Below, piece after piece: positions 7,439 through 14,828 of a stretch of 37,592 nt of DNA (positions within the stretch are counted from its first letter, which is position 1; each line of letters begins with the position of its first letter). The stretch spans positions 1-37,592 of the forward strand of contig JAGGAG010000004.1 in NCBI GenBank assembly GCA_017889745.1, given 5' to 3'. The notes under the pieces were generated by a model. That model was not told where the DNA came from. It ran no database searches and saw nothing but the letters and a program-made list of their open reading frames with translations. The position numbers were made by a program, and so were the translations under genes. Source of the stretch: Gemmatimonadota bacterium (GTDB lineage: Bacteria; Gemmatimonadota; Gemmatimonadetes; Gemmatimonadales; GWC2-71-9).

Positions 7439-8134
7439 CTAGTTGACCGTCACGGTGCCGGACATGCCGTTGACGGTACCGGGCGATGGATTGGCGCCAT
7501 GCGCGCTGCAGAAGAACTTGAACGTGCCCGCCGCGGGGAACGTGACGTTGAAGCTCTGCGGCGCATCGAGCAGGGCCGGCAGGCCGGGACTGGCCGGCAG
7601 TGCTGACGCGTTGCCGACGTCGGGGCTCACGTTGTGGTTCGTGGCACCGCTGGCCCACACGAAGTGCACCGACTGGCCGGCACTGATGGTGATGGTGACG
7701 GGAGAGAACACCAGTGCGCCGCCGGGGGCGACCGTGATCGTCGGGACGACCGGCGACGTCGCCGTGAACGTCACGGGAGATCCGGTGGCACCGGCGAGCG
7801 ATGCGGTCGCCGTCTGGGCGCCGCCACCCGCACCGAGCGTCCACGTCGCCGTGGCGATGCCGCCCGCATCGGTGACACCACTTGGCGTGAGGGTTCCCCC
7901 GTTCGCGGTGGCCCACGTTACCGTGACCCCGGACTGCGCTGCGCCGGCGTCCGTGACTACCACCCGAAGTGGGTTCGCGAGCGCGACGCCGGCAGTGCCG
8001 GTCTGCGCATCGCCACTGTTGGTCGCGGTCTTCGCGATCGCCTGCGTGCTGGGCGCGCCACCGTTGTCACTGCTGCAGGCACCGAGTGCTGCTGCGAGGA
8101 GAAGGCCAGCGAGGGCCGGGGAAGTTCGCGACAT
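7439..8134 (-). CDS. Cupredoxin lipoprotein with an Ig-like domain
   Basis: This 231-residue lipoprotein has a lipobox (AALGAC, lipidated C20). Residues about 30-128 form an Ig-like invasin/Big-1 type domain (PLRVVVTDAGAAQSGVTVTWAT). Residues about 135-231 form a plastocyanin-like cupredoxin domain with a full type-1 copper site: H167 (ATNHNV), C209 and H212 (FFCSAHG), and M224 (NGMSG). It should carry electrons or store copper at the cell surface or in the periplasm. The start ATG has GAGG 7 bases upstream. It is the first gene of the operon with the barrel and YceI genes; the sulfurtransferase gene lies 153 bp upstream on the same strand. Confidence 0.88.
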   Translation of the reverse strand: MSRTSPALAGLLLAAALGACSSDNGGAPSTQAIAKTATNSGDAQTGTAGVALANPLRVVVTDAGAAQSGVTVTWATANGGTLTPSGVTDAGGIATATWTLGAGGGAQTATASLAGATGSPVTFTATSPVVPTITVAPGGALVFSPVTITISAGQSVHFVWASGATNHNVSPDVGNASALPASPGLPALLDAPQSFNVTFPAAGTFKFFCSAHGANPSPGTVNGMSGTVTVN

Positions 8135-8287
8135 GAATCAGCCTCATGCAGAAGTGAAGATGGAAGGCGAGACGGCTTGATCGTGCAAGAGCGGTACACG
8201 CGAAATCTTCCTCGCGGCCAGCCACTTGCCCTGCTGCAAGACGTCGCGCACGGGGCGAATCGCACACCCGTTCGCGGATCGCCCAAC

Positions 8288-9145
8288 TCAGCGCGGTGGC
8301 CCTGTCTCCGCTGGCAGATCATCTCGCTGTCCCCATTCAGTCCAGGAACCATCGTACAGCGCCGCGTCTGTGACCCCGAGCACATGCAGCGCGAAGATCA
8401 GGCTGCATGCGCTGACACCTGATCCGCACGACGCAATCACCGGGCGATCGACATCAATACCTGCTGCTTTCGCCATATTGCGCAATTCCGCAGCACTACG
8501 GAGGAGCCCCCGGCCGTCGACGAGATTCGCATACGGGAGGCTCCTGCTCCCGGGTATATGTCCGCCACGGACACCGGGGCGCGGCTCGGGTTCGGTGCCC
8601 TCGAACCGGCCGCGCGATCGCATGTCCACGACCTGTGCGGCACCCTGCCGCTGTGCCTCGAGCACCTGGGTCGCGCTCCGGACCATGGCGGGACGCAAGC
8701 GCGCGTCGAACGCGCCGCGCGCGGCCGTGACCGCGTCGCCAGGCTCAATGGGCCCGCCTGCGGCCTTCCATGCGCCGAATCCACCATCGAGCAGCGACAC
8801 CGCATCGTGACCGAACACGCGGAACATCCACCACACGCGCGGCGCACTGAAATTGGTGCCCGAAGCGTCGTACACGACGACGTGGTCCGTGCTCGAGATG
8901 CCCAGCCGAGACACGACATCGGCGAACTGCGCGGCGGGCGGGAGGGTGTGGGGCAGCGGCGAGGCGGGATCGCTCGCCTCGTCGATGCTGAAGAGGTGCG
9001 CGCCGGGAATGTGACCCTCGCGGAACTCGCGGCGCGGGTCGCGGTTCATGCCGGACAGGTACCAGGACGCGTCGAGGACGCGGAGGCCGTGGTCGTGCAG
9101 GTGGTCCAGCAGCCAGCGAGCCGGGATCACAGGAGGGATTGTCAT
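8288..9145 (-). CDS. sseA: 3-mercaptopyruvate sulfurtransferase (tandem rhodanese)
   Basis: This 285-residue protein has two rhodanese domains. The N-terminal one is inactive (VYDASGTNFSAPRVWW). The C-terminal one carries the active cysteine C240 in SCGSGVSAC, close to the CG-S/T-GV-T loop typical of mercaptopyruvate sulfurtransferase and unlike the CRKGV loop of thiosulfate sulfurtransferase. It should transfer sulfur from 3-mercaptopyruvate to thiol acceptors. Family landmarks GHIPGAHLFSIDEASDP and GHIPGSRSLPYANLVD are present. The ATG at 9145 matches the family start; a frame-open extension to 9175 is possible. No Shine-Dalgarno is seen. Confidence 0.9.
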   Translation of the reverse strand: MTIPPVIPARWLLDHLHDHGLRVLDASWYLSGMNRDPRREFREGHIPGAHLFSIDEASDPASPLPHTLPPAAQFADVVSRLGISSTDHVVVYDASGTNFSAPRVWWMFRVFGHDAVSLLDGGFGAWKAAGGPIEPGDAVTAARGAFDARLRPAMVRSATQVLEAQRQGAAQVVDMRSRGRFEGTEPEPRPGVRGGHIPGSRSLPYANLVDGRGLLRSAAELRNMAKAAGIDVDRPVIASCGSGVSACSLIFALHVLGVTDAALYDGSWTEWGQRDDLPAETGPPR

Positions 9146-9151
9146 GGCTGG

Positions 9152-9157
9152 AAGGTA
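9152..9157 (-). promoter_or_regulatory. Candidate leaderless -10 element for sseA
   Basis: On the minus strand TACCTT lies 6 nt before the ATG at 9145. There is no Shine-Dalgarno and no strong -35 box. The spacing fits leaderless transcription. Confidence 0.35.
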
Positions 9158-9206
9158 GCGGTGGTTTGACCGCATGATTCGGGTAGCCCGGCGCGGCGGA
9201 GTTCGC

Positions 9207-9212
9207 TAACGT
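9207..9212 (+). promoter_or_regulatory. Candidate leaderless -10 element for the ada-like gene
   Basis: TAACGT lies 7 nt before the ATG at 9220, with no Shine-Dalgarno between. No -35 box is clear. The spacing fits leaderless transcription. Confidence 0.35.
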
Positions 9213-9219
9213 CTGCTCC

Positions 9220-10257
9220 ATGCAACGCGCCCTCGATCCCCGTGCAGCCTGGCGGGCAGTGGAAGCCCGGGATGCCCGCTCCGACGGCCGGTTCGTCTAT
9301 GCGGTGCGGTCGACCGGCATCTACTGTCGGCCCAGCTGTCCGTCGCGGCGGCCGCGGCGTGACCGGGTGGAGTTCTTCGCCGCTCCCCGCGACGCAGAGC
9401 AGGGCGGGTTCCGCCCCTGCCGTCGCTGCCGGCCGGAACGCAACGAGGCGACGCTCGCCGAGCGCGCGCGCGCCGTCATCGATGCGAGCGGCGGCACCAA
9501 CGTGCCGCTCGCACGACTGGCCTCTGAACTGGGCGTAAGTCCGGCCCATCTCCAGCGCACCTTCTCACGCACGCAGGGGATGAGCCCGCGAGCGTATGCC
9601 GAGCGGGTGCGTGGTGAGCGGATGCGGCGGTCCCTGCGCGAGGGACGGCAGGTGAGCAGTGCCACGTACGATGCAGGCTTCAACTCGAGCAGCCGGGCGT
9701 ACGCCGCATCGGCGCGCACGCTCGGCATGACACCAGGGAGCTATCGCAGGGGAGGTGCAGGCATGGAAATCCAGTACACGCTCATCGGGTCTTCGCTCGG
9801 CCGCCTGCTGGTGGCCCGCACCGATCGCGGCATTTGCGCCGTCTATCCCGGTGACACCGATGCGGCCCTCGAGCGCCAGCTTGCGGTGGAGTTCCCCCAC
9901 GCCGAGCGTCACAAGCTGTCGACAGTATTCCCCGAGGCGCGCCAGGTGCGCGACGCGCTCGACAAGGGCGCCGAGGCGCTGCCGCCCTTTGACGTGAACG
10001 GCACCGACTTCCAGCGACTGGTGTGGGCGGCCCTGGCACGGATTCCGGCAGGCCAGACGCGCACCTACGGCGAGGTCGCGAAGTCGATCGGGCGGGAGGG
10101 CTCCGCGCGGGCGGTGGCGCGGGCCTGTGCCACGAATAACGTGGCGGTGCTGGTGCCGTGCCACCGGGTCATTCGGGGCGATGGGGGCATGGGGGGATAT
10201 CGCTGGGGCATTGGGCGCAAGCAGGCCCTGCTGGCGCGGGAAGGCGGCGCGGCCTGA
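9220..10257 (+). CDS. ada: Ada-type bifunctional DNA alkylation repair protein and regulator
   Basis: This 345-residue protein keeps the three Ada parts in order. Residues 1-80 are the zinc-bound methylphosphotriester-accepting domain with C36, C40, C67 and C70 (TGIYCRPSC and PCRRC); the first cysteine is the methyl acceptor. Residues about 85-175 are an AraC-type helix-turn-helix (LARLASELGVSPAHLQRTF). Residues about 180-345 are the O6-methylguanine-DNA methyltransferase with acceptor C314 in VPCHRVI and the RAVARACATNN helix. Methylation of the N-terminal domain should turn it into an activator of alkylation-response genes, commonly including its own. It is divergent from sseA. Confidence 0.95.
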   Translation: MQRALDPRAAWRAVEARDARSDGRFVYAVRSTGIYCRPSCPSRRPRRDRVEFFAAPRDAEQGGFRPCRRCRPERNEATLAERARAVIDASGGTNVPLARLASELGVSPAHLQRTFSRTQGMSPRAYAERVRGERMRRSLREGRQVSSATYDAGFNSSSRAYAASARTLGMTPGSYRRGGAGMEIQYTLIGSSLGRLLVARTDRGICAVYPGDTDAALERQLAVEFPHAERHKLSTVFPEARQVRDALDKGAEALPPFDVNGTDFQRLVWAALARIPAGQTRTYGEVAKSIGREGSARAVARACATNNVAVLVPCHRVIRGDGGMGGYRWGIGRKQALLAREGGAA

Positions 10258-10287
10258 GGTCTTGAACTGACTACAGGGCAATGGCTT

Positions 10288-10312
10288 AGGACGTTCCGCT
10301 CCGGCACGTCCT
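10288..10312. other. Inverted repeat downstream of ada
   Basis: AGGACGT (10288-10294) and ACGTCCT (10306-10312) form a perfect 7-bp inverted repeat with an 11-nt spacer. It lies between the ada stop and the next promoter. No T run follows, so it is either a weak terminator or an operator. Confidence 0.4.
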
Positions 10313-10342
10313 GGCATTACCAGACCTTCACACCATCACCTA

Positions 10343-10371
10343 TTGACCCTTTAGCTGGCAGCCCGTACGCT
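10343..10371 (+). promoter_or_regulatory. Sigma-70-type promoter of the DUF4384 gene
   Basis: TTGACC (10343-10348) and TACGCT (10366-10371) are separated by exactly 17 bases. A strong ribosome site AGGAGG (10378-10383) follows, 5 bases before the ATG at 10389. If this is the promoter the leader would be only about 11 bases. Confidence 0.6.
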
Positions 10372-10388
10372 ACAGGCAGGAGGATACC

Positions 10389-11852
10389 ATGCTCACATTC
10401 CTGCTTGCCGCCTCGTTGATCGCCACCGATCCGCCGGCGCCTGTTTCCATCACGCTCAGCCAGGACGGACGCTACCTGCCCGGCTCAGGGGTACAGGTCA
10501 CCGTCCAGCCCGGTGCCGATGGCTATCTGCTGGTCCTCAATGCCGACCCCGATGGTCGCGTGCGGGTGCTCTTTCCGCTCGACCCGACTGATGATGCGTT
10601 CGTGAGGGGCGGCAGGAAGTACCAACTCGAAAGTCGCGGCGGCAGGAACACCGCGTTCGTGGTGGACTGGGCCAGCGGCAGCGGAACCGTCTTCGCAGCC
10701 CTCTCCAAGGATCCGCTGCAGCCCGGCGAGTTCGCACTCAACGGCCACTGGGACTATCGCAACCTGAAGCTCGACAGCGACGACGACGAGTTGGCGCTGC
10801 GTGCGCTCGCGGAGCGCATCGCGCCCGGAGGCGTGCAGTACGACTTCGCCCCGTACTTCATCGCGTCCGCGAGTGATGCCATCGTTGCCGGCGACGCGAC
10901 GGTGGTGGTATACGGATCAGGCAGCGGGTGCTGGGACTGCGGCTACTGGGGTGTCGGCTACGGTGGATGGGGCTGGGGTGTAAGCGTGGGATGGGGCTGG
11001 GGCAGCCCGTGGTGGGGTTATTACCCGTGGTACCCGTACTATGGCGGCTACTATGGCGGTTACTACCCGGGCTATTACCCGGGCTACTACCCGGGCTATC
11101 CAGGGTACCCCGGCTACCCGGGATATCCCGGCTATGGCGGCCAGTTGACTCCGTATCGCGAGCGCACGCTGACCCGCACCTGGAATGGCCAGCCACATCC
11201 TGGCACGACGCAGGCAGCGCCGGGAGGCGTCGGCGTGCAGGGCACGCTCGCGGGCGCGCCGAACTCGCCGGGTGGCGGATACCGGAACCGCAGCGAGACC
11301 GTTGGGGTGCAGGGCGGACTCGCGAGTACGGCGTCGACGCGTCGGCAGGCGGCGGGAATGACGTCTACCTCGCGCAGCGCCGCAACGGGAAGCGCATCAC
11401 GGCGACTCGAGAGCGGCCAGATGGCAGCGGCCAGGAACGCGTACCGGCCGGCGCCAGCGCGCGGTGAGCGGAGCGCCGGTGCGCAGGCCTATGCAGCTCG
11501 GCGGCAGACCAGCGCGCAAGGGTATCGCGTTCCGCTGCGCGGAAACGCCGCGGGTGCCGCGTCCGCAGACGTTGCGCGCCGATCCGGTGGCGCGGCGGTA
11601 GGCGGCAACGCGAACCGCGCCGGCGTTTCCGGCTCGCGCGCGTACGGCGGCAGCCGTAGCGGTGGCGGCAGCGTCGGGCGGACTTCGCCGAGCTACGGCA
11701 ACCGCGCCCCGAGTGCCTCGGGCGGCAGCCGCGGGTACAGCGGGTCGCGCGGCGCAGCGGGCGGCGGCATGTCGCGAGGGGGCGGCGGTGGTGGTGGTTC
11801 ACGCGGGTTCAGCGGTGGTGGTGGCGGAGGTGGCGGAGGGCGGCGGAGGTAG
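10389..11852 (+). CDS. Secreted DUF4384 protein with Tyr/Gly/Pro repeats and Gly-rich tail
   Basis: This 487-residue protein starts with a signal peptide (MLTFLLAASLIATD). Residues about 18-125 match a DUF4384-type domain (ITLSQDGRYLPGSGVQVTV, ADGYLLVLNADPDGRVRVLFPL), which is thought to fold as a beta-sandwich and occurs in envelope proteins. Residues about 175-250 are aromatic/Gly-rich, including repeated YYPG and YPG units. Residues 320-487 are an Arg/Ser/Gly-rich, disordered tail ending in long glycine runs. The protein is probably exported and may form a surface or aggregating layer; that role is inference. It has its own promoter and is followed by a terminator, so it is a single-gene unit. 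Confidence 0.8.
   Translation: MLTFLLAASLIATDPPAPVSITLSQDGRYLPGSGVQVTVQPGADGYLLVLNADPDGRVRVLFPLDPTDDAFVRGGRKYQLESRGGRNTAFVVDWASGSGTVFAALSKDPLQPGEFALNGHWDYRNLKLDSDDDELALRALAERIAPGGVQYDFAPYFIASASDAIVAGDATVVVYGSGSGCWDCGYWGVGYGGWGWGVSVGWGWGSPWWGYYPWYPYYGGYYGGYYPGYYPGYYPGYPGYPGYPGYPGYGGQLTPYRERTLTRTWNGQPHPGTTQAAPGGVGVQGTLAGAPNSPGGGYRNRSETVGVQGGLASTASTRRQAAGMTSTSRSAATGSASRRLESGQMAAARNAYRPAPARGERSAGAQAYAARRQTSAQGYRVPLRGNAAGAASADVARRSGGAAVGGNANRAGVSGSRAYGGSRSGGGSVGRTSPSYGNRAPSASGGSRGYSGSRGAAGGGMSRGGGGGGGSRGFSGGGGGGGGGRRR
11037..11141 (+). repeat. In-frame Tyr-Gly/Tyr-Pro-Gly tandem repeat
   Basis: Codon-level tandem repeats: two 12-nt units for YYGG (11037-11060), three 12-nt units for YYPG (11061-11096), then five 9-nt units for YPG, YPG, YPG, YPG and YGG (11097-11141). 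Codons vary between units, so selection acts on the peptide, not only on the DNA. Confidence 0.9.
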
Positions 11853-11865
11853 AGCTGAAATCCGG

Positions 11866-11887
11866 GGGCGGACCAGGTGGTCCGCCC
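11866..11887 (+). terminator. Hairpin, probable terminator of the DUF4384 gene
   Basis: GGGCGGACC (11866-11874) pairs with GGTCCGCCC (11879-11887) around a 4-nt AGGT loop, 13 bases after the stop codon. Only a weak T-rich stretch (CTTTG) follows, so efficiency is uncertain. Confidence 0.6.
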
Positions 11888-11943
11888 TCCTGCTTTGTGA
11901 ACTGGCTTGGTCAGGGGAAGTCGGGCCGCCAGGGACCTCGGAG

Positions 11944-11949
11944 TAGATT
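11944..11949 (+). promoter_or_regulatory. Candidate leaderless -10 element for sufE
   Basis: TAGATT lies 5 nt before the sufE ATG (11955). There is no Shine-Dalgarno in between and no clear -35 box. Confidence 0.35.
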
Positions 11950-11954
11950 CCACC

Positions 11955-12389
11955 ATGCCCACGCTCGACACGCTCATCACCCGCTTCCGCGGCGCCGACC
12001 GCAACACGCGGCTTGAGACACTGCTCGACTACTCGCGGAAGCTCCCGCCACTTCCGCCAGAGTACGAGGCACTCAAGGCGCAGGGAAAGAATCTCGTTCC
12101 CGAATGCCAGACGCCGGTGTACCTGTGGATCACGGTGGACGCCGGAAGGGTGCGACTACATGCCGACGTGCCCCGTGAGTCGCCCACGGTGCGGGGCTTC
12201 GTCGCCTTGCTGCTCAAGGCGCTCGACGGCGCGTCGCCAGCCGAGATTGCCGCAGTGCCGAATGACCTGCTCGACCAGTTGCAGCTGACCGAGACTCTGG
12301 GGATGACACGCACCCAGGGACTGACCTCCATCCTCGGGCGTATCAAGCGCTCGGTGGCAAACCCCTCCTTGCAGGACGCCAGCCCCTGA
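11955..12389 (+). CDS. sufE: SufE-family cysteine desulfurase sulfur acceptor
   Basis: This 144-residue protein matches SufE in length and motifs. C51 in VPECQTPVYL sits at the same position as the acceptor Cys51 of E. coli SufE. The stretch RLETLLDYSRKLPPLPPEY and the C-terminal GMTRTQGLTSILGRIK are family landmarks. It should take persulfide sulfur from SufS and pass it on for iron-sulfur cluster building. No other suf gene is next to it here. The ATG at 11955 gives the family-length protein; an upstream frame extension to 11907 reads through intergenic sequence. Confidence 0.93.
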   Translation: MPTLDTLITRFRGADRNTRLETLLDYSRKLPPLPPEYEALKAQGKNLVPECQTPVYLWITVDAGRVRLHADVPRESPTVRGFVALLLKALDGASPAEIAAVPNDLLDQLQLTETLGMTRTQGLTSILGRIKRSVANPSLQDASP

Positions 12390-12621
12390 AGCTGATGTGG
12401 TACTGTCAACAGTTCCGTTGCTTCCTCTCAGCGCGCAAACACTTGCACTTGCGGCACCAGCCCGGCAATGTGCCGTGCCATAACTACATATTCGCCAGCG
12501 TTTTAAGGTGCACTGCAGCGATATCTGAAACGCCCAGCTACAGGGACTGCAATCCGGCGCGCTAGATGCATATGAGCATGAAGAGTTCAAGCTCTATACA
12601 TCAACCACCGAGTGGCTGGAC
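12390..12621. other. Intergenic region of lower GC
   Basis: These 232 bases are clearly richer in A/T than their surroundings. No RNA gene, strong hairpin or convincing promoter was found. The frame of the downstream gene is open back to a TGA at 12526-12528 and reads protein-like (GLQSGALDAYEHEEFKLY) but has no ATG, GTG or TTG in that extension. Confidence 0.5.
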
Positions 12622-14103
12622 ATGTACCGAATCCGCCGGGAATCAGGCGAGGAAGTCACCTTCGGCTCCGTCGACGAGTTCGGCGCGGCAGTCGCGGCTG
12701 GAGTGGTGACAGCCAAGGCCGAGATCTTCCACGCCCGCGCCGAGAAGTGGCTGCCGATCGCGTCGCACCCGCACTTCAAGTTGGCGCACGACCGGGTCGC
12801 CGGTGCCGCGGCGCCGAAGCCGCCGACGCGGACTCCGGGGCTCACTGCATCGGGACAGCGGCCCGCCCTCGGCGTCTCGGGTCAGCACCCGGCAGTCGGC
12901 GCGTCGGGTCAGCGTTCAGCGACAACCACACCGCAGGCCAGCGCACCGGGTGCGCCGGCAACGGCCAGCACCACGGCACCCCGCGCACCGCAGCTGCGCG
13001 CAGTGCGGCCCGAAGCGACGTCGGCTGCCGCGCCCACCCTTCCAGCCGACTCCTCCGTAGCCAACAAGCCCTCCCCGCGCTGGAACAGCGCGCAGCGGCC
13101 CGCCAGCAGGGCGGTGGCGCCGATGCCGTCGGCACCTGCTGCACCGCCATCGAGTGACTTGCGCCTGGTGCGCAAGGACGCGTTGCTGAGTAGCGCCGCC
13201 ACCGCGCCGGTTCTGCCCGAGTTTGAGCTCCTGCCCCCGCCCGAGCCCGCTATCATCGAGCCGGTCGCTGCCTCGCCGGTCGTGGCCCAACCGGTTACAT
13301 CCGGGCCAGTCGTGGTCGAGCCGGTTGCTGCTGCGCCAGCCGTGGTCGAGCCGGTCGCGGTCGAGCCGGTGATCACGGAAGCGGTGACGGTTGAGCCGAC
13401 GGTTGAGACGGTGGTGGAGCGCTCGCCCGCCGCGGTGGAACTCGTATCCCACGAGGAGAAGCCGGCCGCCGCGCGTGGCGACGTCGAGATCATCAATCCC
13501 GACCGCACCATGCCGGTCGTGTCCGACCGTGAGATCCCGGCTCTCGAGATCCCGGCGCCGATTCGCGACTTCGCCCCGGATGACGCGGCCGCCGAGCCGG
13601 TGGCCAGTTCCCGCTCGAAGACGCCGCTATTCGTCGGCCTGGGCCTCGTGGCCGCGCTAGCGGCGGTGATCGGGTTCTTCGTCCTGAAACCGTCAGGTGC
13701 CGCGCCGACCGCCCCGGGCAAGCGCGCAGCGAGCCCGGCACAAGTCGAGGCCACCAGCGCCCCCGTCGGGGCGCAGCCGGCGCCGAGCAGCCCTGGTGCG
13801 ACCGTCACCAAGCCGCCCACCGGCGCCTCGACCGGACTCGGTGGTGACGTGCAGCCCCGCAAGCCCCGGAAACAGTCGGATGGCGCCGAGACGGCGTCCA
13901 AGGCGACTATTGGCGATGGCCTCGAACCGCCGCCGGAGGCAGTGCTCCCGGCGGCGCCGAAGCTGGGTAAGATCGGCGACGCGGCAGCCCTGCCGACCGT
14001 AGAACCGGGCACGACCCTGAAGATGCAGGACCGCGCCAACGCCCTGGAGCGTCAGCGCCGGCTGATCGATTCGAGCATGCGGAGCCAGGAAGACTCGAAA
14101 TAG
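12622..14103 (+). CDS. Membrane-anchored low-complexity protein with N-terminal GYF_2-like module
   Basis: This 493-residue protein starts with a compact module of about 55 residues (SGEEVTFGSVDEFGAAVAAG, EIFHARAEKWLPIASHP) that resembles GYF_2/DUF4339-type domains. Residues 60-330 are Ala/Pro/Val/Thr-rich, with degenerate repeats of the type VVEPVAA and VVEPVAVEP. One membrane helix lies at about 335-355 (LFVGLGLVAALAAVIGFFVLK), followed by a Pro/Ala-rich tail and a short charged C-terminal segment (DRANALERQRRLIDSSMRS). The large disordered part would be cytoplasmic if the helix inserts as a type-II-like anchor. Function is unknown. The ATG at 12622 is the only standard start before the conserved module; no ribosome site is seen. 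Confidence 0.75.
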   Translation: MYRIRRESGEEVTFGSVDEFGAAVAAGVVTAKAEIFHARAEKWLPIASHPHFKLAHDRVAGAAAPKPPTRTPGLTASGQRPALGVSGQHPAVGASGQRSATTTPQASAPGAPATASTTAPRAPQLRAVRPEATSAAAPTLPADSSVANKPSPRWNSAQRPASRAVAPMPSAPAAPPSSDLRLVRKDALLSSAATAPVLPEFELLPPPEPAIIEPVAASPVVAQPVTSGPVVVEPVAAAPAVVEPVAVEPVITEAVTVEPTVETVVERSPAAVELVSHEEKPAAARGDVEIINPDRTMPVVSDREIPALEIPAPIRDFAPDDAAAEPVASSRSKTPLFVGLGLVAALAAVIGFFVLKPSGAAPTAPGKRAASPAQVEATSAPVGAQPAPSSPGATVTKPPTGASTGLGGDVQPRKPRKQSDGAETASKATIGDGLEPPPEAVLPAAPKLGKIGDAAALPTVEPGTTLKMQDRANALERQRRLIDSSMRSQEDSK

Positions 14104-14108
14104 GCGCG

Positions 14109-14741
14109 CTACACCACCCGGCCGGACAGCACCTCAGCCGACCATACCAGCCTCACGCCGCGGCGCTCCCAGTCACTGAGGAGCGCCGCAGTGTTCTGGG
14201 GACTGATGGCGCGGGTGGCATCGGTAACGAGGTGAATGCGCGCCTTCGGCCGGTGCCGGAGCAGTCCCTCGATCGCATAGCGATTGCACACGTCGAGCGC
14301 CACGCCGTAGAGCACGATGTCCGATGGATCGAGCAGGTCGAGCAGCGGCAGCACGTGAGGGTTGGTGAAGACGTCGAACCAGTGCTTGTGCAGCAGGATG
14401 TCGCCGCGATGCGCTCGCACGCCGGGCGGCAGCGGCTCATCGGGTTCGATGACCAACGGGTCGCGCAGGGTGGTCTCGGGGATTCTCCGCTGGCCGGGTG
14501 TGCCGCGCATGCAGTGCTCGGGAAACGACTCGGCGAAGTCCGGCGTGTCGCTCAGCTCGCGGTGACCGGGCACATGATCGTCGGCACTCGCCACGATGCG
14601 GATGCCCCGATCGTGGGCATACGCCGTGAGGGCGCCGAGGGCGGGGATGATCGCCTCGCTGTCACCGACGTAGAGCTTGCCGGTGGCACGCATGAAGTCG
14701 TGCTGGGTGTCGACGTCCCAGAAGATCGAGTTGTCAGTCAT
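14109..14741 (-). CDS. pncA: Nicotinamidase-like cysteine hydrolase (isochorismatase superfamily)
   Basis: This 210-residue enzyme has the full nicotinamidase set: catalytic D11 (DVDTQHDF), K119 (LLHKHWFDVF) and C152 (YGVALDVCNRYA), metal ligands D54 and H56 (ADDHVPGH), and H76 in the FPEHCMRGTPG motif typical of PncA. It should hydrolyse nicotinamide to nicotinate. The next gene upstream on the same strand is a nicotinate phosphoribosyltransferase-like gene, giving two consecutive steps of the Preiss-Handler NAD salvage route. The start codon lies inside a heptamer repeat in which the ATGACTG unit is duplicated; only the second ATG (at 14741) opens this frame. Confidence 0.88.
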   Translation of the reverse strand: MTDNSIFWDVDTQHDFMRATGKLYVGDSEAIIPALGALTAYAHDRGIRIVASADDHVPGHRELSDTPDFAESFPEHCMRGTPGQRRIPETTLRDPLVIEPDEPLPPGVRAHRGDILLHKHWFDVFTNPHVLPLLDLLDPSDIVLYGVALDVCNRYAIEGLLRHRPKARIHLVTDATRAISPQNTAALLSDWERRGVRLVWSAEVLSGRVV

Positions 14742-14818
14742 CAGTCATCGGTCGTCAGTACGTGGGCATCTGACAGCTGCCGACTGCCTGCCGACCGACA
14801 ACCGTCGACCGACGACCC
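14736..14818. repeat. Heptanucleotide tandem repeats, locus C
   Basis: Two period-7 blocks in the gap between pncB-like and pncA-like genes. Block one: AGTCATC (14736-14742), AGTCATC (14743-14749), GGTCGTC (14750-14756), covering the pncA start codon. Block two is seven degenerate units from 14770 to 14818 (CTGACAG, CTGCCGA, CTGCCTG, CCGACCG, ACAACCG, TCGACCG, ACGACCC). The minus-strand words of block two resemble locus D (17737-17789). Confidence 0.75.
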
Positions 14819-14828
14819 CAGCCACACC

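Noticed and set aside
11037..11141. Tandem repeats considered as a CRISPR-like or intergenic array.
   Set aside because: The units are 9 and 12 bases, in frame, and encode YYPG/YPG inside a gene with no spacers.
12156..12590. Minus-strand open frame across the sufE end and the A/T-richer gap.
   Set aside because: Cys/Ser-rich shadow opposite sufE; SufE is clear on the plus strand.
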